Part shown: piece by piece, positions 44,977 through 54,978 of the stretch
Layout: every line of letters begins with the position of its first letter
Numbering within the stretch: the first letter of the stretch is position 1
DNA from: Candidatus Tumulicola sp.
GTDB taxonomy: Bacteria; Vulcanimicrobiota; Vulcanimicrobiia; Vulcanimicrobiales; Vulcanimicrobiaceae
Assembly: GCA_036490475.1 (NCBI GenBank)
Contig: DASXDT010000006.1
Coordinates: 620,001-684,000 of the forward strand
Direction of reading: 5' to 3'
DNA length: 64,000 nt
Position numbers and translations under genes: made by a program
Notes under the pieces: generated by a model
What the model was told of the DNA's origin: nothing
Seen by the model: the letters and a program-made list of their open reading frames with translations, nothing else
The model's database searches: none

Positions 44977-45918
44977 TTACGCGACCGCGTCACGCATGTC
45001 GCCGCGAGCGAGCGCATAGCCGAGTAGACGGTCGACCAACGCCTCATAGGTGATGCCAACACTCGCACAGGCTTCCGGGAAGATGCTGGTGGCCGTCAAG
45101 CCCGGCAGCGAATTTATTTCGAGTATCTGCGGACGCTGATCGTTGCTAACGATGAAATCCGTTCGCGAGCAGTCGCGAAGCCCGAGCAGCCGGTGTGCCG
45201 ACAGCGCGAGCATTTGTAAGCGCGCGGCAAGATCTTCGTCGATCTGCGCCGGTACGATGTGCGTGCTCCCGCCCGGTTCGTATTTGGCGTCGAAGGTATA
45301 GAACGCATCGCGGTTCGGCACGATTTCCACGATCGGCAACGCTTCTTCGCCCAACACCGCACATGTAAACTCGCGACCCTCGATAAACTCTTCAGCCAAA
45401 ATCTGCGAATACGATTTCGAGGCCGACAACATCGCCGCCGTCCATTGTTCGTGCGTGCGCACGATCACGACGCCGATGGCCGAACCTTCGAAACGCGGCT
45501 TTACGACCAGCGGCGGATCGAGCGAACCCGGCAGCAGTGGCAACGTGCCGCCGCTCAAATCGAACAAATCCCATGCTGCAGTCGGCAGACCTTCGGCAGC
45601 CAGCAGTTTCTTCGTCAGGTGCTTGTCCATCGACAGCGACGACGCTTCGACGCCGCTGCCCGTGTACGGGATCGAGAGGTAATCGAGCAGCGCTTGCACG
45701 TGGCCGTCTTCGCCACCCGGGCCGTGCAGCGCGTTGAACACCGCATCCGGCGCGAGCGAACGGATTGCGTCGAAAAAGCGATCGTCGTATTCGATCGGCG
45801 TCGCGTCGTACCCGAGCGACGCTAGCGCGCGCAGCACGCCCGTTCCGGTATTTTTCGAGATGTCGCGTTCGGCGCTGTTGCCGCCCATCACGACTGCGAC
45901 CTTGGCTTGACGCTTCAT
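44977..45918 (-). CDS. ddl: D-alanine--D-alanine ligase
   Basis: 313 aa from ATG 45918, overlapping murB's TGA (ATGA). ATP-grasp fold: VAVVMGGNSAERDIS start, HGPGGEDG near residue 70, EEFIEGREFTCAVLG, and the C-terminal EINSLPGLTATSIFP magnesium/ATP motif. Produces D-Ala-D-Ala for MurF. Last gene of the dcw cluster here. Confidence 0.95.
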   Translation of the reverse strand: MKRQAKVAVVMGGNSAERDISKNTGTGVLRALASLGYDATPIEYDDRFFDAIRSLAPDAVFNALHGPGGEDGHVQALLDYLSIPYTGSGVEASSLSMDKHLTKKLLAAEGLPTAAWDLFDLSGGTLPLLPGSLDPPLVVKPRFEGSAIGVVIVRTHEQWTAAMLSASKSYSQILAEEFIEGREFTCAVLGEEALPIVEIVPNRDAFYTFDAKYEPGGSTHIVPAQIDEDLAARLQMLALSAHRLLGLRDCSRTDFIVSNDQRPQILEINSLPGLTATSIFPEACASVGITYEALVDRLLGYALARGDMRDAVA

Positions 45919-46868
45919 CGATCTACGAATACTCCGACAAGATGCACTTCGAGTTGTAAGTCGACGCCGAAACGTTCGGCGACACAACGACGAACGCGCG
46001 CGAGCAAGACGGCCACGTCTCGCGCGCTCGCGCCACCGACGTTATTGATAAAGTTGGCGTGCAGCGGCGAGACTTCCGCTCCGCCCTCGCGCCATCCCTT
46101 GGCACCGGCCGCCTCGATGAGGCGTGCCGCTTTATCGTCCGCCGGATTGCGGAAGCACGATCCTGCGTTCGGCAGCGCGATCGGCTGCGTGTGCTTGCGC
46201 CGAACGAGCCGCGATTGCATGACGCCACGCACCTCTTGCGGCTCGCCGCGCTCGAAGGCTAAGGTGGCACGCGCGACGACTGCATCCCGCGCCAGCGAGG
46301 AGCGGCGGTACTGATACTGCACCGATACCGCGTGCGGCGCCGGACGCGATGGCGATTGGATCCACACGGCCCGCACGAACTCGCCGATTTCACGATCCGT
46401 CCCCGCGTTCATCCGCAACGAGCCACCGACCGTTCCGGGGATGCCCGAAAGCGCATCGATACCGGTGGCGCCGGCCGACGCCGCTCTCGCGGTCACCGTC
46501 GCCATCCCGGCCGAGGCCCCAGCTTCGATTACGACCTGCTCGCCATCGGTGCGAACGGTGACGTCCGCAAACGCGCCGGCCAGCCGCAGAACGACTCCGC
46601 GTATGCCCCCGTCGCCAACCAACACGTTGCTGCCGGCGCCGATTACGAACCACGGCAATTTGCGACGTCGCACGAGCTCCAGGACGGCGGCTAACTCATC
46701 TTCCGACTCGAGCGTCATCAAGGCGTCGGCCGGGCCGCCGATTTTCCACGATGTGTACGGCGCGAGCGACTCGTCGAATGCGGCGCGCGTGCCTGCGATA
46801 GATCGAAGCGAGGCTCGATCGTCGTCGTCCAACAGCGACGCCATAGCGCGTTCGGTCGTCAGGCTCAC
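45915..46868 (-). CDS. murB: UDP-N-acetylenolpyruvoylglucosamine reductase
   Basis: 317 aa. GTG 46868 overlaps the murC stop (GTGA). FAD-binding motifs SWKIGGPADA, GAGSNVLVGDGGIRGVV and GIPGTVGGSLRMNAG, and catalytic Ser in NAGSCFRNP, the form of a type II MurB. Reduces the enolpyruvyl group to form UDP-MurNAc with NADPH. The open frame upstream is a shadow of murC. Confidence 0.95.
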   Translation of the reverse strand: MSLTTERAMASLLDDDDRASLRSIAGTRAAFDESLAPYTSWKIGGPADALMTLESEDELAAVLELVRRRKLPWFVIGAGSNVLVGDGGIRGVVLRLAGAFADVTVRTDGEQVVIEAGASAGMATVTARAASAGATGIDALSGIPGTVGGSLRMNAGTDREIGEFVRAVWIQSPSRPAPHAVSVQYQYRRSSLARDAVVARATLAFERGEPQEVRGVMQSRLVRRKHTQPIALPNAGSCFRNPADDKAARLIEAAGAKGWREGGAEVSPLHANFINNVGGASARDVAVLLARVRRCVAERFGVDLQLEVHLVGVFVDR

Positions 46869-48247
46869 GTGGCCACCGGCGAGACGGATGCCACGCGTTG
46901 CGCTAGCCGGTGCGCGACGTTGGTGATCGTGCCGGCGCCCAACATTAATACCATCGTGCCGGCCGGCGCTTCGTCGAGTAGTACGTCTTCGAGTGCGTCG
47001 ACACCCGGCACGTAGCGCACCGTCGCGCCCGCAGCTTCTAGCGGTTTGCCGATCGAACGCTCGCTCACGCCGGGGATCGCAGGTTCGGACGCCGCGTACA
47101 CGGGTGCCAAATACACGCGGTCGGCGCCGGCCAACGCCTGCGCGAACTGCGCGGCCAAGAAAGCCGTGCGCGAATAACGATGGGGCTGAAACGCGACGAA
47201 CAGCAGTCCGCGATGATAGCCGCGGGCGGCGGCGATCGTCGCAGCAACTGCCGTGGGATGATGGGCGTAATCGTCGACCACGATCATGCGTTCGACATCG
47301 GCCAGCACGTCGAAACGGCGGCGCACGCTGCGAAATCCGCGCAACGCCTCGGCGACTCGTGCGAAGGGAACTTCGAGTAAACGCGCGACCGCAATCGCTC
47401 CCAACGCATTCTGCACGTTCATCGCTCCGGGAACCGGTAGTTCGGCCGTTCCCAAACACGCGCCGCCGGCGATGACGTCGAACTGCGAGCCGAGACGATC
47501 GAACCGCAGATTGGTCGCGCGAACATCGGCTTGCGCGCCGAACCCGAAGCGCGTTACCGGAACCGGCAAGTCGTGCGACGCCAAGGATGCCGAGTGCACG
47601 TTGTCGGTGCCGACGATGGCGGCGCCGCGGTCCGGAAGCTTGCCGAGAAACTCCGCGAATGCGCGGACGAGCGCCGGAAGTTCGTCGTCGCTGGCGAGAT
47701 GATCGTTTTCAACGTTGATAACGACCGCAACGTCCGGCTCGAGCAACGCGAAAGAACCGTCGGATTCATCAGCTTCGGTAACGAACCACGGCGAGGTACC
47801 GTCGTGTGCATTCGTGTTCAGCGTGCCGTCGATTCCGCCTAAAATCAACCCAGCGTCGATTCCGCCCGCGCGAAGAACCGCGTGCGTCATCGCGGTGGTG
47901 GTCGTCTTCCCGTGCGTTCCGCAAATCGCGATGCCGCGACGACCCTGCATGAGGCGCGCCAACATCTCGCCGCGATGCAGTACCGTCGTCCCCGCGCGGC
48001 GCGCGGCCGCAAACTCCGGATTGTTGCGATCGATAGCGGAACTGACGACCACGATCGATGCGTCGCGAACGTTGTCGGCGGTGTGGCCGATCGCGACGTC
48101 GACTCCCTCTTGGCTCAAGCGGTCGAGCAGCAGCGACGGTGCCGAGTCGGAACCCGAAACGGCTTGGCCGCGTTCGAGCAGCACCCGTGCGATCGCACTC
48201 ATGCCGATCCCGCCGACCCCGACGAAATGAACTCGCTCGCTCCTCAC
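46865..48247 (-). CDS. murC: UDP-N-acetylmuramate--L-alanine ligase
   Basis: 460 aa. N-terminal Rossmann motif GVGGIGMSAIA, ATP loop GTHGKTTTTAM (about 110-120), central and C-terminal Mur ligase domains (IVVDDYAHHPTAVAATI). Adds the first peptide residue, L-Ala. GTG start overlaps the murG TGA. Confidence 0.96.
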   Translation of the reverse strand: MRSERVHFVGVGGIGMSAIARVLLERGQAVSGSDSAPSLLLDRLSQEGVDVAIGHTADNVRDASIVVVSSAIDRNNPEFAAARRAGTTVLHRGEMLARLMQGRRGIAICGTHGKTTTTAMTHAVLRAGGIDAGLILGGIDGTLNTNAHDGTSPWFVTEADESDGSFALLEPDVAVVINVENDHLASDDELPALVRAFAEFLGKLPDRGAAIVGTDNVHSASLASHDLPVPVTRFGFGAQADVRATNLRFDRLGSQFDVIAGGACLGTAELPVPGAMNVQNALGAIAVARLLEVPFARVAEALRGFRSVRRRFDVLADVERMIVVDDYAHHPTAVAATIAAARGYHRGLLFVAFQPHRYSRTAFLAAQFAQALAGADRVYLAPVYAASEPAIPGVSERSIGKPLEAAGATVRYVPGVDALEDVLLDEAPAGTMVLMLGAGTITNVAHRLAQRVASVSPVAT

Positions 48248-49344
48248 GCGCGTTGTGTTCTCGAAGCTAGCCGTTCGACCCGGGCAGCGATGCCGGCAAG
48301 CGGATCTTCGGCAGCCATTCGCCGCGCCGCCGAAGCCGCATCCGCCAAACGGACCGTCTCCATCGCACCTTGCAGCGCAGCGATCAACCCGCCATCGCGC
48401 ACGTCTCGGTCCGAAACGACGGTCGCCGCGCCGCCTTTTGCGAACTCGACGGCGTTGCTCGTTTGATGGTCGGCCGCGGCGAACGGATACGGCACGAGGA
48501 CGGCCGGCTTTCCGACAGCCGCCAATTCGGCCAACGTCGAGGCGCCGGCACGAGCCAGCACCAGGTCGGCTGCGGCGTAGGCGGTCGCGGGGTCGTCGAG
48601 ATACGGCCGCACTTCGACCCCCGGACGCTCCGCCGCGCGATAGGTATCGAAGTCACGGTCACCCGTCACCACGATGGCTTGCCAGCCGGGAAACGCGCCG
48701 GCACGCAGTCCCGCAATCAGCGCATCGTTGATCGAACGTGCACCCTGGCTGCCGCCCATCGCGAAGAGAATCGGCTTGGCGGGATCGAGCCCGAACGCCG
48801 CCGCCGCGGCAGCGCGGCCCGGAAGTTGCCGCAGCCCGGGGCGCACCGGTACTGCCGTGCGCACGTACTTGCCGGCGAATCCGGCGTCCCCACCCGCAAA
48901 CGGCCCCCATACCTCGTCGACCCAGCGCGCGGTGACGCGGCTGGTCAAACCCGCAGCCGCGTTCGGTTCGAGCATCGCGATGCCGGCCTTCGATAGGCCG
49001 GTGCGGCGCAACAATGCGGCCGCCGCGACGACCGGAAAGCAGACGTACCCACCGGTCGCGATGACGACGTCCGGTCGTAAGCGTCGCAACAGCCGCGCAC
49101 TTTGCGTCACACCCCACGCATTGGCGAAAGCGTTGACGAGCGTTCGTTTCGGGGCGACGAACATCGGTTGTGCGCTCACCGCATATAATCGATAGCCTTC
49201 TGCCGGTACGATCCGCGCTTCCAGACGATCGCTCGTCCCGACGAAGTCGATGGTTGCGTCGAAGCGCTCGCGCAACGCGCCCGCAATCGCGAGCGCGGGA
49301 TAAATGTGACCGCCGGTGCCGCCGGCGGCGAAAACGACTTTCAC
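48244..49344 (-). CDS. murG: UDP-GlcNAc:lipid I GlcNAc transferase
   Basis: 366 aa, GT-B fold. Glycine loop FAAGGTGGHIYPALAIA at the N terminus and UDP-binding LARAGASTLAELAAVGKPAVLVPYPFAAADHQ in the C domain. Makes lipid II on the inner face of the membrane. Start GTG 49344, 18 nt after ftsW. Confidence 0.96.
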   Translation of the reverse strand: MKVVFAAGGTGGHIYPALAIAGALRERFDATIDFVGTSDRLEARIVPAEGYRLYAVSAQPMFVAPKRTLVNAFANAWGVTQSARLLRRLRPDVVIATGGYVCFPVVAAAALLRRTGLSKAGIAMLEPNAAAGLTSRVTARWVDEVWGPFAGGDAGFAGKYVRTAVPVRPGLRQLPGRAAAAAAFGLDPAKPILFAMGGSQGARSINDALIAGLRAGAFPGWQAIVVTGDRDFDTYRAAERPGVEVRPYLDDPATAYAAADLVLARAGASTLAELAAVGKPAVLVPYPFAAADHQTSNAVEFAKGGAATVVSDRDVRDGGLIAALQGAMETVRLADAASAARRMAAEDPLAGIAARVERLASRTQRA

Positions 49345-49362
49345 GCCGCGCGCACGCGGCGG

Positions 49363-50550
49363 TTACGTTCCGGCGCGCAGGCGCCGGTGCCGCCCGACGT
49401 TCGCGATCAGCGCGACGGCCACCAGATTCACCACAAGCGAGCTTCCACCGAACGAGATGAACGGCAGCGGCACGCCGGTCACCGGCCATGACGATGTGAC
49501 GACGCCGATATTGATGAAGGCTTGGATCGCGATCATCGCGCCGAAACCGCACGCCAAGAAAAAGCCGAACCGGTCGGGTGATGCCAGTGCGATGCGAATC
49601 GCGCGGTACGTCAGGGTGCAGAACAACACGACCACGACGATCGCGCCGATCAGGCCCAGTTCTTCGCCCAGCACCGAGAAGATGAAGTCGGTATATTGCT
49701 CGGGCAGATAGAAAAATTTGGCTCGCGACGCGCCGAGGCCCATGCCGAACAAACCGCCGCTTCCCAGTGCGAGCAACGATTGCACGATGTGAAAGCCGGT
49801 GTTCTGCGGGTCTTTCCACGGATCCAAGAACGCGAAGACGCGCGCCCGCCGGTACGGGCTCGCCACGACCGTCAACGCTGCGATCGGCAGCGTCACCGCG
49901 GCGACAGCGATGAGATGTGCGATACGCGCGCCGGCCGCAAAGAACAGCGCGAAGGCGGTAAACACGAGCAGGCTCGCGGTGCCCATATCGGGCTCCTTTA
50001 GCACGAGAACCGCTATAACCAGCACCGGCGCGAACAATGGAAAGAGTCCGCGCGGCAACGACGTGATATGTTCGCCTCGGGTCGATAGCACTGCCGATAG
50101 ATAGACGACGAGCGCGAGCTTGGCAAATTCCGACGGTTCGAAGCTCAGCGATGAAAAGCCGATCCAGCGACGCCCGCCGTTCACGACGAAGCCGATATGC
50201 GGCACGAACACCAACGCCAACGCGAACACCGACGCCACCAGCAAGTACGGCGCCGCCCGTTTGAGCTTGAGCAAGTCCATGCGATAGGCGAAAAATGCCG
50301 CGACGATACCGACCACGAGCCATATGAGCTGGCGCTTCACGTAGTAGGCGATATCGGCGTGCTCGGCATACGCAGTCGCGCTCGAAGCAGAGAAAATCAT
50401 GACGAGCCCGATCGCCACGAGCGTCGCGACGACCGCAAACAGCACGGCGTCGGGCCGCGCCGCCACATACGAGCGCAACGGAGCGCGATCGCTTTTGGTC
50501 GACTGCACGATCCGCGGACGCGGCTTAGATGCAGTATTACGCACGCGCAC
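49363..50550 (-). CDS. ftsW: septal SEDS glycosyltransferase FtsW
   Basis: 395 aa from GTG 50550 (50544 is an alternative), overlapping the murD end by 14 nt. About ten TM helices; SEDS signatures RRWIGFSSLSFEPSEFAKLALVVYLS and GVPLPFISFGGSSL. Polymerises lipid II together with FtsI at the division site. Confidence 0.94.
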   Translation of the reverse strand: MRVRNTASKPRPRIVQSTKSDRAPLRSYVAARPDAVLFAVVATLVAIGLVMIFSASSATAYAEHADIAYYVKRQLIWLVVGIVAAFFAYRMDLLKLKRAAPYLLVASVFALALVFVPHIGFVVNGGRRWIGFSSLSFEPSEFAKLALVVYLSAVLSTRGEHITSLPRGLFPLFAPVLVIAVLVLKEPDMGTASLLVFTAFALFFAAGARIAHLIAVAAVTLPIAALTVVASPYRRARVFAFLDPWKDPQNTGFHIVQSLLALGSGGLFGMGLGASRAKFFYLPEQYTDFIFSVLGEELGLIGAIVVVVLFCTLTYRAIRIALASPDRFGFFLACGFGAMIAIQAFINIGVVTSSWPVTGVPLPFISFGGSSLVVNLVAVALIANVGRHRRLRAGT

Positions 50551-51913
50551 GCTCCCCCAAGCCGGCGACGGCTTCGGCAAAGCGTTCGCCGCGATCTTCG
50601 GCAGAGGCGAACATATCGAACGAGGCACAAGCGGGAGAGAGAAGCACGACGTCCCCCGGCGCTGCAGCATCGCACGCTCGCTCGACGGCATCGCGCATCG
50701 ACGCTGCCTGGGCGGCATGCAGGCCCGAGGCGCGCGCGATCTGCGGCCCGGCTTCGCCGATTGGAATCAACGCTTTCACCCGATCGTGAATTTCGCGTCC
50801 GAGCTCGTCGAAGTCGCCGCCCTTCGCTCGACCTCCCGCAATCAAAACGATTGGCTGGGAAAAGCTACGCAGCGCGGCGATCGTCGAGTGCGGCGTGGTC
50901 GACTTCGAATCGTCAACATAGGCGACGCCCGCGCGTTCGACGATCCGTTCGAGACGGTGATGCAGGCCACCAAAAGTCGCCAACGCGCTGCCGGCGCGTA
51001 CCGGATCGCACCCGGCGGCAATCGCGGCAAGTAACGCCGCCATCGCGTTCTGCACGTTATGCGCTCCCGGTAGCGGCATCGACGAGGCGCGCGCCACCGC
51101 GGTTGACTGCCGCCCGTCGCCGGGCGAGAAGATCAGCATTCCGTCGCGGACGCACATGCCGGCGCCTTCTAACGAATCGGACAGCGTGAACCACAGTTGC
51201 CGCGCGCGTAATTCATCGTTGCCACGCAACCCGGCGACGCGCGCGTCGCCGACATTCCCGACGAACCAGTCCCGGGCATCTTGCCGGGCAAACACGTTGT
51301 ATTTGGCGCGCGCGTAGTCGTCCATCGACGAGTAGCGGTCGAGGTGGTCGGGCGCGATGTTGAGCAGTACCGCGACGCGCGCGTGAAACGTGGTCACGGT
51401 CTCGAGTTGAAACGACGAAAGTTCCGCCACGATCCACTCGTATTCGCCGGGCGCATCGACTTCACCGACCAGCGCGTTGCCAATGTTACCGCCGACCCGC
51501 GCGCGCAGTCCGCATGCGTTGAGAAGATGCCCGATCAACGCTGTGGTCGTCGACTTGCCTTTGGTTCCGGTGACGGCGACGATCGGCGCGCGACGCAGGC
51601 GATACGCCAGTTCGACTTCACCGATGATGGGCACGCCGGACGCGGCGACAGACGCAACGACTGCTGCCGTCTGCGGAATTCCTGGCGACAGCACCGCCAT
51701 CTCGAATCCCTCGAGTCGACCGCGCAATTCTCCGGGCGATTCGAAGCGTGCGCCCTGCGACGTGATGCCGGAGATCGCTTCGCTTAAGCGTTCGGGTTGC
51801 TGTTCGTCGGTCGCGACGACCGTCGCACCGTGCGCGAGCAGCGCCGAAACGCTGGCGCGACCGCTCCGTCCCAAACCGATCACCAGTACGCGCCGGCCCT
51901 CGAACGCCATCAT
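50537..51913 (-). CDS. murD: UDP-MurNAc-L-Ala--D-glutamate ligase
   Basis: 458 aa. N-terminal Rossmann VLVIGLGRSGRA, ATP loop VTGTKGKSTTTALIGHLL, and C-terminal domain with DDSKSTTPHSTIAAL. Adds D-Glu. Start ATG 51913 overlaps mraY's TGA (ATGA). Confidence 0.96.
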   Translation of the reverse strand: MMAFEGRRVLVIGLGRSGRASVSALLAHGATVVATDEQQPERLSEAISGITSQGARFESPGELRGRLEGFEMAVLSPGIPQTAAVVASVAASGVPIIGEVELAYRLRRAPIVAVTGTKGKSTTTALIGHLLNACGLRARVGGNIGNALVGEVDAPGEYEWIVAELSSFQLETVTTFHARVAVLLNIAPDHLDRYSSMDDYARAKYNVFARQDARDWFVGNVGDARVAGLRGNDELRARQLWFTLSDSLEGAGMCVRDGMLIFSPGDGRQSTAVARASSMPLPGAHNVQNAMAALLAAIAAGCDPVRAGSALATFGGLHHRLERIVERAGVAYVDDSKSTTPHSTIAALRSFSQPIVLIAGGRAKGGDFDELGREIHDRVKALIPIGEAGPQIARASGLHAAQAASMRDAVERACDAAAPGDVVLLSPACASFDMFASAEDRGERFAEAVAGLGERARA

Positions 51914-52908
51914 CGAACGATTGCCAATCCGACGATCGAACAGGCCAACGAGGCCAGCCAAAACCGCGACGTCACTTTGGTTTCCGGCCAGCCGCTCAGC
52001 TCGAAATGGTGATGCAGCGGGCTCATCCGCAGAATCCGCTTGCCGCCGGTGGCCTTAAAATACGCTACTTGAAGGATGACGGATACTGCCTCCGCCACGA
52101 ACACGCCGCCGATCACGATCAGCAGCAGCATCTCTCCGGATAGAATCGCGACGCCGGACAGCAGTGCACCCAGCGCCAGCGATCCAGTGTCGCCCATGAA
52201 CATCTTCGCTGGGTGCCGATTGTAGAACAGAAACCCGACGCACGAACCGACGCCCGCCGCCGCGCCGATCGCAGCTGCCGGAACGATCGTCTGCGATGCG
52301 ATGGCGACGAACGCGGCCAGCGGCGTCACAACCGTGCCGGCTGCGAGACCGTCGAGCCCGTCGGTAAGATTAACGGCGTGGATCGTCGCGGTTACCGCCA
52401 ACGCACCCAGAACCAGCCACAACCAATACGGTCCGGTCAGCGCCCACGTCCCGGCGTGGAACAGCACGTTACGTGGGAAAAAGGCCGGCGAGGCCGCCAG
52501 CATGCGCAGAAAGATAATTGCGACGACGGCGGTCGCCAAGAATTTGGTACGCGCCTTCAACCCGCGATTCCGGCCGAGCGCGATTCCGAGCGCGTCATCG
52601 AGCAATCCGATCGCTCCGCACCCGACGACGAGCAGCGCAAGCTCAAACATCAAGGGCGCGCGCGTTGCCATCGCCACGACGATCGTCGTGAGAATGAAGA
52701 CGAGCCCGCCCATCGTCGGCGTACCGCTTTTGACGGCGTGCGTCTTCGGCGCATCTTCGTACGCTTGCTGGCGCAGTTGCAGGCGGCGTAATAACGGCAG
52801 CAGCAAGGCGCCGCCGACGGTAGCGACGAGCAAACCCAGCAACACCCACAACGGTGCGGTGGCAAACAAACGCTCGGGCGTCAGCGATAACGTCGTCGCG
52901 CTAGGCAC
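51910..52908 (-). CDS. mraY: phospho-MurNAc-pentapeptide transferase
   Basis: 332 aa, ten TM helices. Active-site Asp clusters GLLDDALG, NLTDGLDGLAAG and MFMGDTGSLALG, and SPLHHHFELSGW loop. Forms lipid I on undecaprenyl phosphate. GTG start 8 nt inside the end of the CofE-like gene. Confidence 0.96.
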   Translation of the reverse strand: MPSATTLSLTPERLFATAPLWVLLGLLVATVGGALLLPLLRRLQLRQQAYEDAPKTHAVKSGTPTMGGLVFILTTIVVAMATRAPLMFELALLVVGCGAIGLLDDALGIALGRNRGLKARTKFLATAVVAIIFLRMLAASPAFFPRNVLFHAGTWALTGPYWLWLVLGALAVTATIHAVNLTDGLDGLAAGTVVTPLAAFVAIASQTIVPAAAIGAAAGVGSCVGFLFYNRHPAKMFMGDTGSLALGALLSGVAILSGEMLLLIVIGGVFVAEAVSVILQVAYFKATGGKRILRMSPLHHHFELSGWPETKVTSRFWLASLACSIVGLAIVR

Positions 52909-53614
52909 CGGCGGCCACCAAACACGGATTGCGGCCGTTGCCGCGCCACTTTATCACGACCACCGGCGTCTGCTCGTCGCCGTTGCCGTGTGGATTGTCG
53001 AGCAACGCTTTCTCGACGGCGTCGCGATCGACGCCGCTCGAAGCGCCCAACACCTTGGCTTTCTCGAGATCGTTGGCGTCGACCACGGTACATTCGACCT
53101 GCAACCGTTCGAACACCGACTGCGAGAACGCGTCGGGATTGCGCGGCGCCAACACGATGGCGCGTTCGAACGGGGGCATGGTTCCGGTATAGCCGTCGAT
53201 TGTGGAAATCGCCTCCCCGAGCACGCGATAGAAGCCGCCCGACCGTCCCGTCAAGCGACCGAGCAATTGCGCGAACGTCGCATACACCACGCGCCACCAG
53301 CCAACGCGGTCGATGACCAGTTGTACGGATTCAGGTTGGCTCATCGTTGCCAGCGCGCCCGCGCGGCGTGCGAGCGTATATGCGAGCTTCGACGGCCGGA
53401 TGTGCTCGGCTACAACGAACTCGCCTTGCGCGATCGCCAGCGCGGTTTCGGACAGCGCGATCACATCGCCGGGTCGCGCGATACCGGTAACGGCGCGTTC
53501 GACGACGTCGACCGGATCGTCGCCGGGACGCACCAACGGCGTACGCACCGGTATGGCGATCAATCCCGCCGGCAGTTCGGGGCGCGCGACCGCCAACGCA
53601 CGAGCCGCGCTCAC
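52901..53614 (-). CDS. CofE-like gamma-glutamyl ligase (PF01996 family) inside the dcw cluster
   Basis: 237 aa. The N terminus GLIAIPVRTPLVRPGDDPVDVVERAV...PGDVIALSETALAIAQGEFV and the FYRVLGEAISTIDGYTGTMPPFERAIVLAPRNP block match the F420-0:gamma-glutamyl ligase (CofE) family, which ligates L-Glu to a phosphate-activated acceptor with GTP. The GTG overlaps murF's stop (GTGA) and the end overlaps mraY by 8 nt, so it is fully integrated in the operon between murF and mraY. No other F420 genes are in the window. Family membership is well supported; the substrate is not, and glutamylation of a peptidoglycan precursor is a tempting guess only. Confidence 0.7.
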   Translation of the reverse strand: MSAARALAVARPELPAGLIAIPVRTPLVRPGDDPVDVVERAVTGIARPGDVIALSETALAIAQGEFVVAEHIRPSKLAYTLARRAGALATMSQPESVQLVIDRVGWWRVVYATFAQLLGRLTGRSGGFYRVLGEAISTIDGYTGTMPPFERAIVLAPRNPDAFSQSVFERLQVECTVVDANDLEKAKVLGASSGVDRDAVEKALLDNPHGNGDEQTPVVVIKWRGNGRNPCLVAAGA

Positions 53615-54978
53615 GATTGCAACTCTTCCAGAATTTCCTCGAGCCGGTATTTGCGCGACCCCTTGAGCAACACCACGTCGCCGCTGCGCGCGTTCTCACG
53701 CAGCCAGCGCGCGGCGCCGGCGTTCGAATCGACGCGCACGACATCGGCGGCGCCGGTTTTCGCGCCGCGCTCCAGCGCGTCGGCATAGTCGCCGGTGACG
53801 ACGACCACGCCCGCCCGTTTCGCGGCGTGTGCGCCGACCCGTTCGTGCAACTGCGTCGACTCGTCGCCCAGTTCGGCCATGCTCGCGAGCACGGCAATAG
53901 CGCGGCGTGCGTGCTGGTCGTCGAGCGCGTCGAGCGCTGCAATCGTACCGCCGGCGCTCGCATTGTACGCGTCGAAAATCAAGCGCCAGCCTCCGCCCAT
54001 CTCGAAGGTTTCGAAACGTCCGGCAGGCATCTGTAGCTTGCCGAGTGCGTTGGCGACATCAAGCACGTCCACGCCCAATTCGATCGCGCAAGCCGCCGCT
54101 GCGGCCGCGTTGGGGCGGTTGTGCTGGCCCGGTATATCGAGGCTAACGTGCAGGTCGACCGCCGCGCCCCCGCCGCCATCGATAAGCCGGTTACCGTCGA
54201 CGATCGCCGTGACGTGTCCGGGCATGCGAATCGTTTCACTCGAATCGTAGGCTGCGAACCAATGCGGTTCGTGCCTCAGCATGGACGCGCGGGAGAGCGA
54301 AACGTCGTCGCGTGCGTTGAGAATCGCGCGCGCGCCGCGTGAGAAGAGCGCCCATTTCGTTTCGGCCAAGCGTTCGCGCGAGCCCATGATCTCGACGTGC
54401 GCGTCGCCGACGTTGGTAAGGATACCGACATCGGGCGTAGCCGCGTCGACCAGCGTCGCGATGTCGCCGGGGTGCCGCGCACCCATTTCGACGACCGCAA
54501 TGTCGTGTTCGGCCGGATCGAGCCCTAGCAGTAGTTTGCTCACACCGATCTCGTTGTTTTCATTGCCCGGCGCCGATGCGACGCGCGCGCCGTACCGCGG
54601 AGCGAGTAATTGCACGACGAAGGCGCGGGTCGTCGTTTTTCCCGTGCTGCCGGTAATGCCGATGACCGGCCCGTCGAAACGACGGCGCGCTAGCGCTGCC
54701 AACGCCAGATACGCAGCACGCGTGTCGTCGACCAACAACGCCGCAGTTCCGGCAACGACCGAATCGGCGCCTTCGACGACGACCATTCGGGCGCCGCGTT
54801 CGACTGCGGTCGCAACGAATTGGTGGCCGTCGAACGACGGCCCCCGCAACGCCACGAACGTTTCGCCCGGCTGCAAAGCGCGCGTGTCGGTGGTTACGAT
54901 AACGTCCGCCGGCGCCGCGTCTGCGTCGATCAATCGGCCGCCGGTCGCGGCGACGACATCTTTCAACGGCAGTTTCAT
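53611..54978 (-). CDS. murF: UDP-MurNAc-tripeptide--D-Ala-D-Ala ligase
   Basis: 455 aa. ATP loop ITGSTGKTTTRAF (about 108-120), EMGARHPGDIATL and C-terminal Mur ligase domain with IFDAYNASAGGTIAAL. Completes the pentapeptide. ATG overlaps murE's TGA. Confidence 0.95.
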   Translation of the reverse strand: MKLPLKDVVAATGGRLIDADAAPADVIVTTDTRALQPGETFVALRGPSFDGHQFVATAVERGARMVVVEGADSVVAGTAALLVDDTRAAYLALAALARRRFDGPVIGITGSTGKTTTRAFVVQLLAPRYGARVASAPGNENNEIGVSKLLLGLDPAEHDIAVVEMGARHPGDIATLVDAATPDVGILTNVGDAHVEIMGSRERLAETKWALFSRGARAILNARDDVSLSRASMLRHEPHWFAAYDSSETIRMPGHVTAIVDGNRLIDGGGGAAVDLHVSLDIPGQHNRPNAAAAAACAIELGVDVLDVANALGKLQMPAGRFETFEMGGGWRLIFDAYNASAGGTIAALDALDDQHARRAIAVLASMAELGDESTQLHERVGAHAAKRAGVVVVTGDYADALERGAKTGAADVVRVDSNAGAARWLRENARSGDVVLLKGSRKYRLEEILEELQS

